Shown here: piece after piece, positions 1 through 7,348 of the stretch
How the letters are laid out: every line of letters starts with the position of its first letter
Position numbering within the stretch: the stretch's first letter is position 1
Source: Prevotella sp.
Lineage (GTDB): Bacteria > Bacteroidota > Bacteroidia > Bacteroidales > Dysgonomonadaceae
Assembly: GCA_031263965.1 (NCBI GenBank)
Contig: JAISES010000044.1
Span: 1-18,963, forward strand
DNA length: 18,963 nt
Direction: 5' to 3'
Position numbers and translations under genes: made by a program
The notes under the pieces: generated by a model
The model's database searches: none
What the model was told of the DNA's origin: nothing
What the model saw: only the letters and a program-made list of their open reading frames with translations

Positions 1-82
1 AAGCATAGAATAAATTATGTATCAATGATTTGCGCTCTTATTTTGTAATTTTCTGTTTAACGAAAAAGGGGATGTCGATTTC

Positions 83-352
83 TTGATTTCCCTACCGGGT
101 GGTGTCAATATTGTACAACCTGTTAAGAAAAGCAGGGGGAAGGAACTTTCTGAAGAAGATAAAATAATCAACAGGGAGATTTCCCGTGTCCGGGTAAGGG
201 TAGAACATGCCATCGGAGGTATTAAGTTCATGAGAATCGTCAAAGAGGAATGCCGGCTGAGGGCAAACTCTTTTGTGGAACATATTTTTGCTACATGTGC
301 TGCTTTGCATAATTTAAGAATAAAAGTGAACCCGTGGAAATATAAAATCTAA
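83..352 (+). pseudogene. IS5-type (DDE_Tnp_4) transposase, C-terminal remnant
   Basis: About 89 codons are readable, starting from a TTG with no credible initiation site, and they match the C-terminal part of IS5-superfamily DDE transposases. The region keeps the Lys/Arg-rich KKSRGKELSEED stretch and then RVRVEHAIGGIK, whose Glu is the last residue of the DDE triad, followed by the typical ending CAALHNLR. The same frame can be followed upstream only to an in-frame TGA at 26-28, and the first two catalytic Asp residues and most of the usual length (roughly 250-300 residues or more) are absent. It is therefore either a decayed copy or a fragment whose 5' part was lost or interrupted. No terminal inverted repeat or target-site duplication could be identified around it. 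The family call is firm; the exact IS subgroup is not. It probably has no activity. Confidence 0.75.
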
Positions 353-500
353 TTTACATAAACTCTAATTTTTATTGAGTACTTATAATATGCCCTTACT
401 CTCTATTTTCGGTCAGAATAATCCAAAATCATATAAAGGTTATATCATAGATTTTGAAACTAAGAGAATTATTGAAGGAGTCGTATCCGATTGTTCAATT

Positions 501-760
501 TTTCCCGTCATTGCGAGGGTTTACCCGAAGCAACCCAGTTGTATTTTTTCGAGGCTGTCTCAAAAGTAATTTTTGATTTCTTTTTGTCATCCTGAACAAA
601 GTGAAGGATCTCTTCTTGTCGGATCAGATTCTTCGTTTCACTCAGAATGACAAGAGAGAGTAACACATTGATGATGTAATTTGACTTTTGAGACAGCCTC
701 CTACCGCTAACCGGCCAATTTCCGGATTGCTTCACCTTTCAGGTTCGCAATGACGGGAAA
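501..760. repeat. Three nested palindromic repeats (families A, B, C)
   Basis: Outer arms (A): 501-516, TTTCCCGTCATTGCGA, pairs perfectly with 745-760, with further imperfect pairing inward. Middle arms (B): 551-567, GAGGCTGTCTCAAAAGT, pairs perfectly over 17 bp with 684-700. Inner arms (C): about 585-610, starting TGTCATCCTGA, pairs imperfectly with about 622-652. Families A and B recur elsewhere in this window (A at 3277-3359 and 18066-18099; B-like stems at 901, 12150 and 17893), which supports three separate repeats inserted into one another and not one large hairpin. Confidence 0.85.
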
Positions 761-854
761 GTCAAGGCTGTTCCGGATAGCCGATCCGCAATGTCATTAA
801 GTTAAGGCTACAAGCAAATAGATCAAAATCCATCTGAAAATACCTGTAAAAAAG

Positions 855-882
855 TTTGCTATAAAATTCAAACAGTTTCTAA
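855..882 (+). repeat. Dispersed repeat D, single copy
   Basis: This 28-nt stretch begins TTTGCTATAAAATTC and matches 18004-18031 at 27 of 28 positions. Its last 21 nt are found exactly, in inverted orientation, at 17951-17971. It is followed by a short local duplication of AAACAGTTTCT and then by the stem at 901-935. Confidence 0.8.
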
Positions 883-900
883 ACAGTTTCTTAATATAAA

Positions 901-935
901 AAAACGAGACTGCCCTTTTGAGACAGTCTCGTTTT
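901..935 (-). terminator. Terminator-like stem-loop downstream of the RRM gene
   Basis: A perfect 12-bp stem, AAAACGAGACTG (901-912) with CAGTCTCGTTTT (924-935), encloses an 11-nt loop. It lies about 20 bp past the stop of the RRM gene as read on the minus strand. A-rich and T-rich arm ends give a U-tract in either direction. Part of the stem resembles repeat family B. Confidence 0.7.
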
Positions 936-954
936 CTAATATTCTAAAAGCCGA

Positions 955-1275
955 TTAATATTCACGTCTTCTAAATCCACCGTTTCCGCCTCTGTTGTTG
1001 TCGAAGTTTCTGCGGGGACGATCGCTTCCTTCTGTACGAGGACGAGCTTCCGAAACAGAAATAGTTCTTCCGTCATATTCAGCGCCGTTTAGTTCTTCGA
1101 TAGCTTTTTGGCCGGCAGCATCGTCTGCCAATTCAACAAAACCATAACCTTTAGAACGGCCTGTAGCTCTGTCCATAATAACTTTTGCTGAAGAGATTTC
1201 TCCATATTCAGTGAATAGATCTTTCAGATCGTTGTCGTTGATGCTGTAGCTCAACCCTGCAATAAAAATGTTCAT
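955..1275 (-). CDS. Single-RRM RNA-binding protein with Arg/Gly-rich tail
   Basis: A 106-residue protein made of one RNA recognition motif and a short basic tail. RNP2 (IFIAGL) is at residues 3-8 and RNP1 (KGYGFVEL) at 42-49, with the aromatic residues that stack on RNA bases in place. The RRM ends near residue 80. The tail (about 81-106) is rich in Arg, Gly and Asn (GGNGGFRRREY), an arrangement reminiscent of eukaryotic and cyanobacterial glycine-rich RNA-binding proteins. In Bacteroidota, which lack the usual Hfq in many lineages, such proteins are candidates for general post-transcriptional regulators; that role is inference. It stands alone: ribF upstream is over 260 bp away and a stem-loop follows. 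A -7-like motif at 1440-1447 would give a leader of about 160 nt. Confidence 0.92.
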   Translation of the reverse strand: MNIFIAGLSYSINDNDLKDLFTEYGEISSAKVIMDRATGRSKGYGFVELADDAAGQKAIEELNGAEYDGRTISVSEARPRTEGSDRPRRNFDNNRGGNGGFRRREY

Positions 1276-1439
1276 CGTAAAAAAAATAAAAATAAAATTA
1301 AATATTAAATATATTTTGCAGAAGAAGTAAATAAAAAAGGAAGCTAAAATAGACTAGACAAGAAAGGTTACCAGAGATAGGAAAGGCGACTTGAAAAGAA
1401 AAATTTAAACTACGAATATTAAGAACTCTAATGCAGCAG

Positions 1440-1447
1440 CAAATGTA
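1440..1447 (-). promoter_or_regulatory. Candidate -7 element for the RRM gene
   Basis: On the minus strand this reads TACATTTG, an exact match to the Bacteroidota -7 consensus TAnnTTTG. No convincing -33 TTTG lies at the expected spacing. If used, it gives an AT-rich leader of about 160 nt before the start codon at 1275. Confidence 0.4.
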
Positions 1448-1537
1448 AAAATAAAATTCAGTAATTTAATGTTTTAGGTGATTTTTTTTGTGTTAAATGT
1501 TATTTTAGCAATTTTGTCCGTCTTTTCGGCGTAACTC

Positions 1538-2479
1538 TTATGGATTCAGCTGCTTGTATCTTTGGATAACATCTTTTACCCTATCCTTGTCTCTTCTTAT
1601 ATGTTCTTTCAAAGTTTCTACATCTGAAAATTTCTCATCAGGACGGATAAAATCGAGAAATTCAGCGGTAAGATCCTTATTATAAAGATCTCCGTCAAAG
1701 TCAAAGAGGTTTACTTCGATGCTTATGCTATCCCCATTATGCAGAGTCGGACGTCTGCCTATATAAAGCATACCGTCATATTGTTGATTATCCACATGCA
1801 CATATACGGCATATACCCCAAAAGCCGGAATTACTTTGTAAGTCTCCCATATTTGTATGTTAGCGGTAGGGAAACCTATCGTCCTCCCTACTTTAAAGCC
1901 TTCGACTATTTTGCCCGAGATGGTATAATTATATGAGAGCAAACCGGCGGCCATACGTACTTGTCCTTCTCCTAATAACCGGCGTATGCGGGATGAACTG
2001 ACATGCCCGTGTCCGGTAAGTTCTTCGGCTTCAATAACATTGATGCCGGTTTCATCGCCGTATTGTTTATAATCGTCGAAGCCGTCTTCCCTATTGTGTC
2101 CGAAACGGTGATCATAGCCGATGACCAATGTGTCTACATTTAATCGATCTTTCAGTATAGATTTCATAAACTCCCGGGCCGGAAGTTTAGATATTCCGAC
2201 CGTAAAGTCCAGGCAAACACAATAATCTATACCGGTCGTTGCCAAACGGTTTACTTTCTCCTCAAATCCGCATAGCAGAGCCGGTTGGTAATCTTTTTGC
2301 AATACTGTTCTCGGATGTATGGGAAAGGTTATTACAGCAGCCGGTAAATTTCGCAACCCGGCTTCCCGCTTCACCTGATCTATCAGAAAACGGTGTCCGG
2401 TGTGTACTCCATCGAAAAAACCGATGGTGGCCACTAATGGCGGATGGCCTGTCTTATGCTCTTTGTCGATAAGCAGCAT
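1538..2479 (-). CDS. ribF: Bifunctional riboflavin kinase / FMN adenylyltransferase
   Basis: This protein of 313 residues, the usual length for RibF, makes FMN and then FAD from riboflavin and ATP in the cytoplasm. The N-terminal adenylyltransferase half has the nucleotidyltransferase signature GFFDGVHTGH (residues 20-29), the GYDHRFG block (121-127) and SSSRIRRLL (161-169), the equivalent of the family's ISSTxIR loop. The C-terminal riboflavin kinase half starts near residue 185 and carries GRTIGFPTANI (198-208) and the IGRRPT segment (230-235). Both catalytic halves look complete. The gene begins 9 bp after the stop of the HAD phosphatase gene, so the two are probably co-transcribed. In other bacteria HAD phosphatases can dephosphorylate riboflavin precursors, which makes a link possible, but nothing in the sequence proves it. 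No clear terminator was seen after it. Confidence 0.97.
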   Translation of the reverse strand: MLLIDKEHKTGHPPLVATIGFFDGVHTGHRFLIDQVKREAGLRNLPAAVITFPIHPRTVLQKDYQPALLCGFEEKVNRLATTGIDYCVCLDFTVGISKLPAREFMKSILKDRLNVDTLVIGYDHRFGHNREDGFDDYKQYGDETGINVIEAEELTGHGHVSSSRIRRLLGEGQVRMAAGLLSYNYTISGKIVEGFKVGRTIGFPTANIQIWETYKVIPAFGVYAVYVHVDNQQYDGMLYIGRRPTLHNGDSISIEVNLFDFDGDLYNKDLTAEFLDFIRPDEKFSDVETLKEHIRRDKDRVKDVIQRYKQLNP

Positions 2480-2488
2480 ATATGTGGT

Positions 2489-3121
2489 TTAGAGTAATCC
2501 TCGGTCGGTAAATACTTTTCTCAGATCTTCTGCCTGATCTGCCCGGTACGTTTCAAATCCTATCCCGTTCGCCATTTCTATATTGGCTTTTCCATCGTCA
2601 AGAAAAAGGGTTTCACCCGGGATCATTCCGGAATCTTCAATGATAAAGTCAAAAATCTCTCTATCCGGTTTAGCGCACCCTATCTGAAAAGAAAGATAGC
2701 ACTTGTCGAAATATGCATCCATCGGCAGTCCTTCCGGTGAAAAATCTTTCGACAAAGCCCATCCCATGATGGAAGGATTGGTATTGCTTAACAAATAGAC
2801 CTTATACTTTTTGCGTAAATCTTTCAGCAACTTAAATTTGTATTCCGGAATGCCTGCCAAAAAAGCAAGCCATCCTGAATCTATATCTTCGGCTGAGATG
2901 TTTTCGTTCCGTGATAATCTCCGGAATTCTTTGTAAAAGTTTTCGGGTGAAATTTTACCCTCTTCATATTCAAGGAATATACCATCCTGACGGAATTCGC
3001 TTAAATAATCTTCAATGTTGGGGAACCCTATCTCAGTAAAGCGATCTAATGCATTTTGTTTGTTCAGGGTTATAATTACTCCACCCAGATCGAATAAGAT
3101 GTTCTTTATATTTTTAGACAT
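2489..3121 (-). CDS. HAD-family (subfamily IA) phosphatase, YihX-like
   Basis: A 210-residue haloacid-dehalogenase-superfamily hydrolase. Motif I is FDLGGV (residues 10-15) with the nucleophile Asp11; the second Asp of the usual DxD is Gly13, as in the FDLGNV form of the YihX-type branch. Motif II is LSNTN (111-115, Ser112), motif III is the Lys at 151 in AKPD, and motif IV is LFLDDG (172-177) with the two metal-binding Asp residues. A helical cap domain lies at about residues 20-95. YihX-type enzymes dephosphorylate sugar phosphates such as glucose 1-phosphate, but substrate cannot be read from sequence. Its position just before ribF (9-bp gap) makes a flavin-pathway phosphatase, for example acting on a riboflavin precursor or FMN, an alternative. 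The start is the first ATG and lies opposite the divergent recO promoter region. Confidence 0.9.
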   Translation of the reverse strand: MSKNIKNILFDLGGVIITLNKQNALDRFTEIGFPNIEDYLSEFRQDGIFLEYEEGKISPENFYKEFRRLSRNENISAEDIDSGWLAFLAGIPEYKFKLLKDLRKKYKVYLLSNTNPSIMGWALSKDFSPEGLPMDAYFDKCYLSFQIGCAKPDREIFDFIIEDSGMIPGETLFLDDGKANIEMANGIGFETYRADQAEDLRKVFTDRGLL

Positions 3122-3151
3122 GCCTCTATGTTTATTGACTGCGAAGTTAGC

Positions 3152-3436
3152 TAATTAATTCAAGTTGCCTGTTAAAATATTTATAAATCATGCAAGTCAG
3201 TAGTTGAACATAGTCTGATTTGTACGTTCTATTTATATGTTCTACTACTTATGCGGAATCTGCGATTCCTCGTTCTCGTCATTGCGAACATAGTGAAGCA
3301 ATCTAGTCGGAATGTTCTTTTATGGATTGCTTCGTCGTTGCACTTCTCGCAATGACGGGAGAAAACAAACATATTTTTTTAACATAATCAAACCACTGAC
3401 CGGTATTGTTCAATAAAGAGCAACTTGAATTAATTA
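3152..3436. repeat. 285-bp segment bounded by a 17-bp inverted repeat
   Basis: TAATTAATTCAAGTTGC at 3152-3168 is the exact reverse complement of 3420-3436. A second, weaker inverted pair, TTGAACATA near 3194 and TATTGTTCAA near 3404, lies inside it. The segment has no coding potential. This resembles a small non-autonomous element with terminal inverted repeats, although no target duplication is visible at the ends. Confidence 0.5.
3277..3359. repeat. Palindromic dispersed repeat A
   Basis: Left arm TCGTCATTGCGA at 3277-3288, followed by TGAAGCAATC at 3293-3302; right arm GGATTGCTTCG at 3324-3334 and TCTCGCAATGACGG at 3345-3358. The pairing is imperfect with unpaired insertions. It is the same family as the outer arms at 501-760 and the single arm at 18066-18099. 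Confidence 0.8.
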
Positions 3437-3471
3437 TTCATTAAGAGCCTCTGTTTTTCGAATATGTATTG

Positions 3472-3479
3472 TACATTTG
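3472..3479 (+). promoter_or_regulatory. Candidate -7 element for recO
   Basis: TACATTTG matches the Bacteroidota -7 consensus TAnnTTTG. It ends 22 bp before the GTG start of recO, which implies a short leader. A weak TCTG lies about 18 bp upstream where the -33 TTTG would be expected. Confidence 0.5.
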
Positions 3480-3501
3480 TTAAAATAAAACGAAAGTAAA
3501 A

Positions 3502-4221
3502 GTGCTCTATAAAACCAGAGGCTTAGTCCTGAATACTATAAATTATAACGACAAGTATATTCTTGCCCAGGTTTTTACCGAATCTTTTGGACGGGTGACT
3601 TATATGGTTTCCAAAACCAGAGGAAGAAGCACAAAGGCGCCCCGGTCGTTATTCTCTCCTTTAGCAATACTCGATATGGAGGTGGAGCATCAGGTTTCAC
3701 GCGATATACAGCGTATACGGGAGGCGGGAATTGATACTCACTTATATAGTATTTCGGGTGATCCGGCAAAAACTTCAATGGCATTTTTCCTTTCCGAATT
3801 CCTTACCCGGGTTTTGCGCGATACCAGTGATAAATTGATTTTCGAATTCCTCGGCCGGTCGGTGCAAATATTAGACATGACAGATAAGAGTATAGCCAAC
3901 TATCATCTGGTTTTTATGCTCAAGCTCAGTCACTTCCTGGGATTTTATCCCAATCTGGAAGAATATAGGGATAACGGCTTATTCGATATGATGAATGGCG
4001 AATTTGTTTCCTGCCAACCATTACACAGGCATTTTCTTAACAGGCAAGAGAGTAAAGTATTATCTTTGCTGGCACGCATATCTTACGAGAATATGCATCA
4101 TTTTGTCTTTACAAGGCAAGACAGGATAATAATTATAAACAGGATAATTGAATACTATCGTTTGCATCTTTACGATTTTCCGGCATTGAAATCATTGGAT
4201 GTTTTACACGAATTATTTTAA
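3502..4221 (+). CDS. recO: DNA repair protein RecO
   Basis: A 239-residue recombination mediator that anneals complementary single strands and, with RecR, loads RecA on SSB-coated DNA in gap repair. The N-terminal OB-fold opens with the family-typical KTRGLVLNTINYNDKY (residues 4-19) and a basic strand-loop containing FGRVTYMVSKTRGR (29-42). A helical C-terminal domain follows from about residue 80. The zinc-finger cysteines found in some RecO proteins are absent; only one Cys (171) is present. The start must be the GTG at 3502: upstream in this frame there is a TAA at 3481-3483 with no ATG between, and the next Met is residue 35, inside the OB-fold. The MutS-like gene begins 9 bp downstream, so the two probably form one transcript. 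Confidence 0.93.
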   Translation: MLYKTRGLVLNTINYNDKYILAQVFTESFGRVTYMVSKTRGRSTKAPRSLFSPLAILDMEVEHQVSRDIQRIREAGIDTHLYSISGDPAKTSMAFFLSEFLTRVLRDTSDKLIFEFLGRSVQILDMTDKSIANYHLVFMLKLSHFLGFYPNLEEYRDNGLFDMMNGEFVSCQPLHRHFLNRQESKVLSLLARISYENMHHFVFTRQDRIIIINRIIEYYRLHLYDFPALKSLDVLHELF

Positions 4222-4230
4222 ACTATAGAT

Positions 4231-6024
4231 ATGACATTGGACGAAGTAAAGGAGTCTTATAAAAAACGTATTGAATCGGAAAGCATAAAGCTCTCAAGGC
4301 TGAAAAAACAGATATTTCAGGCAGGTACTATCAGGCTCGTAATCGTATTGGCCTGTATTGCGGTCTGTTATCTGTTTTGGGGGCAAACCCCGATTGTTTT
4401 ATTGTCGATCGGATTTTCTATCATATTATTCCTTTTCTTTATGAAATATCACAATAAGCTTTTTTTGCAGAAGAGGTATTGTGAACTGCTTATTCAGAAT
4501 GCTGAAAATGAACTGAAAGGAATCGATTATGACTTTTCCGCATTTGATGGAGCTCCCGAAAAGGCTGATGGTGACCATAGTTATAGTCTCGATCTGGACC
4601 TGTTCGGTAACCGTTCGTTTTTTCAATCCATTAACAGGACCGTTACTTCTTTTGGTAAAAACAGGCTGGCAGATTCTTTGCTCGATACTTACGAAAGAAA
4701 AGCAGGTATCACAGATCACCAGAACGCGGTGAAAGAGCTGAGCGCTGATTCCGACCTTCTTAACCGTTTCAGGGTAATGGGACAATTGAACGAAGCAGAA
4801 GACCTGGATATACATTCTTTTTCACAGCAGTTTATGCAGACCAAGTCCCTGGCTAAAAGCCTGTGGCGATATTTTATATATATTATCCCTGTCGTTTTTG
4901 CCATAGTTGCCGTATCATATGTCTTGGAGGCAATACCTTTCTCTGTGGTGGGGATGTGCTGGTCTTTAGCTTTTGCATTAAGCCTTGTTCCATTGAAAGA
5001 TATCAAAGAGAAAATGAATCTGTTCGGGAAACGCATGGAAGTTTTAGAAAGGTATTCCCTGCTTTTGAAGATCATAGAAACCGGACAGTTCAATTCCCCG
5101 ATGTTAAAGGGCATGCAAAAGAAGATAAAAGGTAACGAACCGGCATCTTTGGCTATACATCAATTGAAATCGTATAGCAACAATCTGGATCAATCTTTCA
5201 CTGTTTTAGGACTTATACTTCTTAATCCTGTATTCTTTTGGAATATATACTATGCGATAAGGATAGAAAATTGGATATTACGGCATAAAGATGATGTTGC
5301 TGTATGGCTGAGAGTGTTAGCGGAATTTGACAGCCTGGTGTCGTTTGCCTTTTATGCATACAATCACCCTGATTATATTTATCCCGAGGTTTCCGATACA
5401 TTCGTCCTCGAAGGGAAAGATTTAGGACATCCTTTACTGAATAGAAATGTTTGCGTGCGCAATGATGTTATAATGGATAAAAATCCGTTTTTCCTTGTAG
5501 TTACAGGAGCAAATATGGCTGGAAAGAGTACTTATCTGCGTACTGTCGGGATAAACTTAACGCTTGCCTGTGCCGGAGCTCCGGTTTGTGCAAGTTCTTT
5601 AAAGTTTTATCCTTTCAGGCTGGTAACGAATCTCCGCACTTCGGATTCGTTGACTGATAACGAATCGTATTTCTTTGCCGAGCTCAAGCGTCTGAAGATG
5701 ATTATAGACCGCCTGCAATCGGGTGAGCAATTATTCATTATTCTGGACGAAATACTAAAAGGCACTAATTCCGAAGATAAGCAGAAAGGCTCTGTTGCCT
5801 TGATGAAACAATTGGTTTCGTTGAATGGGAACGGTATTATTGCAACACATGATCTTGTTTTAGGCAATCTGGAAAAGGAATTTCCCGATGCAATAAAGAA
5901 TTACCGTTTCGAAGCCGACATAAAAGACGGGCAATTGTCATTTACTTATAAGATAAGAGAAGGTGTTGCCCAGAATATGAATGCAAGTTTCCTGATGAAA
6001 AAGATGGGTATAACAGGATTATAA
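4231..6024 (+). CDS. Membrane-anchored MutS-like ATPase
   Basis: A 597-residue protein with only the clamp/lever and ATPase parts of the MutS family. Near residues 32-70 there are two hydrophobic segments, and another hydrophobic pair lies at about 211-250, so it is probably anchored in the inner membrane with the ATPase in the cytoplasm. The ATPase has Walker A GANMAGKST (426-434), where Lys432 and Ser433 bind nucleotide, Walker B LFIILDE with Asp506 and Glu507, and an ATHD switch-His motif further on. The N-terminal mismatch-recognition domain with its Phe-x-Glu motif is missing, so ordinary mismatch recognition is unlikely. Homologues with this membrane-plus-ATPase layout are common in Bacteroidota, with function unknown to me. 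Pairing with recO (9-bp gap) hints at a role in DNA repair or recombination; that is inference. Confidence 0.88.
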   Translation: MTLDEVKESYKKRIESESIKLSRLKKQIFQAGTIRLVIVLACIAVCYLFWGQTPIVLLSIGFSIILFLFFMKYHNKLFLQKRYCELLIQNAENELKGIDYDFSAFDGAPEKADGDHSYSLDLDLFGNRSFFQSINRTVTSFGKNRLADSLLDTYERKAGITDHQNAVKELSADSDLLNRFRVMGQLNEAEDLDIHSFSQQFMQTKSLAKSLWRYFIYIIPVVFAIVAVSYVLEAIPFSVVGMCWSLAFALSLVPLKDIKEKMNLFGKRMEVLERYSLLLKIIETGQFNSPMLKGMQKKIKGNEPASLAIHQLKSYSNNLDQSFTVLGLILLNPVFFWNIYYAIRIENWILRHKDDVAVWLRVLAEFDSLVSFAFYAYNHPDYIYPEVSDTFVLEGKDLGHPLLNRNVCVRNDVIMDKNPFFLVVTGANMAGKSTYLRTVGINLTLACAGAPVCASSLKFYPFRLVTNLRTSDSLTDNESYFFAELKRLKMIIDRLQSGEQLFIILDEILKGTNSEDKQKGSVALMKQLVSLNGNGIIATHDLVLGNLEKEFPDAIKNYRFEADIKDGQLSFTYKIREGVAQNMNASFLMKKMGITGL

Positions 6025-6026
6025 AT

Positions 6027-6050
6027 ACAGTGAACAGTGAACAGTTGACA
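6027..6050 (+). repeat. Short tandem repeat before the DUF2851 gene
   Basis: The unit ACAGTGA occurs twice and is followed by the variant ACAGTTGA. It sits in the 50-bp gap between the MutS-like and DUF2851 genes. It is small and may be chance. Confidence 0.5.
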
Positions 6051-6074
6051 TGCTGATTTTATAGTATAAATATT

Positions 6075-7343
6075 ATGGAAGACATTTTACACTACATATG
6101 GAAATTCAGATTATTTCATAAAGATCTTCGGACAACCGGCGGGCAAAAGGTCGAAGTAATAGATGTAGGTTTGTCGAATACCAATGAGGGGCCTGATTTC
6201 TTTAATGCGAAAATCAAGATAGGCGATAAGGTTTGGGCGGGAAATGTAGAGATTCACGTTTCTTCCGGTGATTGGGTAAAGCATAAGCATCATACTAACA
6301 AGAATTATAATTCGGTGATCCTCCATGTTGTAGAGAAAGCGGATTGCGAAGTGTTCAACGAAGCAGGGCAACCCGTTCTTCAGTGCGAGATAGCTTATCC
6401 TGAATCTATTAAAGAAAATTACGGTTTTTTGATCCATTCCAACACTGATATTCCATGCTGCAATTACATCGCCTCTATGCCGTCTTTTCATCTCAACTCA
6501 TGGATGCACAGTTTGCTGATAGAGCGTATGGAGCGAAAGTCGGATAATATACAGGTATTGCTTGAGCGTTTCAACAATTCGTGGGAGGAAGTGTTTTATG
6601 TTTTGCTTTCCCGGAATTTCGGTTTCGGATTGAATTCCGATTCTTTCGAACGGCTCGCTTTAAGCCTTCCGCTAAGATGTATACAGAAGCAGGGAGACAA
6701 TCTTGTTCAGATAGAGGCCTTGTTATTTGGGCAGGCGGGTATATTAGAAGATGTAAAAGTTACGGATGACTATTTTTCATTGCTGGGAAAAGAATACGGG
6801 TTTTTGAAAAATAAATACGAATTGAAACCGTTAGAATCATATATATTCAAAAGCTTAAGAACACGGCCAACGGCTTTCCCTCAAATACGAATCGCTCAGC
6901 TTGCGGCTTTATTACATAGTTCTCATGGATTGTTCTCTAAAATTATCGAATGTACTGATATTGGACGCATACGGTTGATGTTTCATGTTAATGCATCGGA
7001 ATATTGGCAGACGCATTATGCATTCGGACAGCCTTCGCCGAAGAAATCAAAATATCTCGGCGATTCATCTCTTGATATAATACTGATAAATACAGTCGCG
7101 CCTATTCTGTTTATCTATGGAAAGTCCATAAACAGCGAGGCGCATTGCGACCGCGCATTGCAATTCTTAGAGATGCTGAAGCCCGAACAGAATAGTATAA
7201 CCAGAAACTTCTCGAAATTAAAAATGCCTTTAAATAGCGCGACGGATTCGCAAGCCATCATCCAATTGAAAAGAGAATATTGTGAACTCAGGAAATGTTT
7301 ATATTGCCGTATTGGACATCAATTATTGATAGATAAAAAATAA
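6075..7343 (+). CDS. DUF2851 family protein
   Basis: A 422-residue protein recognisable as DUF2851 from its N-terminus: LHYIWKFRLF (about residues 5-14), the GLSNTNEGPDFFNAKIKI block (about 32-49) and a VEIHVSSGDWVKHKHH stretch with several His and Asp residues (about 58-73). That block resembles a compact metal-dependent nuclease-like core, but no activity has been assigned to the family that I know of. The rest is helical, contains several Cys-Cys and Cys-x-x-Cys pairs (for example LRKCLYCRIGHQ near the end), and has no signal peptide or membrane segment, so it is cytoplasmic. It lies 50 bp after the MutS-like gene and 5 bp before the next gene, consistent with one long transcript from recO. 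The family call is firm; the function is unknown. Confidence 0.85.
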   Translation: MEDILHYIWKFRLFHKDLRTTGGQKVEVIDVGLSNTNEGPDFFNAKIKIGDKVWAGNVEIHVSSGDWVKHKHHTNKNYNSVILHVVEKADCEVFNEAGQPVLQCEIAYPESIKENYGFLIHSNTDIPCCNYIASMPSFHLNSWMHSLLIERMERKSDNIQVLLERFNNSWEEVFYVLLSRNFGFGLNSDSFERLALSLPLRCIQKQGDNLVQIEALLFGQAGILEDVKVTDDYFSLLGKEYGFLKNKYELKPLESYIFKSLRTRPTAFPQIRIAQLAALLHSSHGLFSKIIECTDIGRIRLMFHVNASEYWQTHYAFGQPSPKKSKYLGDSSLDIILINTVAPILFIYGKSINSEAHCDRALQFLEMLKPEQNSITRNFSKLKMPLNSATDSQAIIQLKREYCELRKCLYCRIGHQLLIDKK

Positions 7344-7348
7344 AATGG

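Larger units (their letters stand above)
353..954. other. Gene-poor, repeat-dense intergenic region
   Basis: About 600 bp between the transposase remnant and the end of the RRM gene. I see no convincing gene. One short frame (375-569) begins at a TTG and runs into repeat sequence. The region holds the nested palindromes at 501-760, a single copy of repeat D at 855-882 and a terminator-like stem at 901-935. Such stacking of dispersed repeats next to a broken transposase suggests a tolerant insertion site. Confidence 0.7.
3122..3501. other. Divergent intergenic region with repeat insert
   Basis: About 380 bp between two divergently transcribed operons. I see no gene. It contains a copy of palindromic repeat A (3277-3359) inside a larger segment bounded by a perfect 17-bp inverted repeat (3152-3168 and 3420-3436), and the recO promoter candidate at 3472-3479. 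Confidence 0.7.

Noticed and set aside
375..569. Open frame of 64 codons between the transposase remnant and the repeats
   Set aside because: It starts at a TTG, has no recognisable domain, and its second half is read through the arms of repeats A and B. The first part looks mildly protein-like and could be a gene remnant, but this cannot be supported.
508..735. Minus-strand open frame of 75 codons in the nested palindromes
   Set aside because: It lies entirely within repeat sequence; the open frame is explained by repeat composition.
501..760. CRISPR array or tRNA-like structure
   Set aside because: There are no regularly spaced direct repeats with unique spacers. The structure is nested inverted repeats, and no tRNA elements were found.
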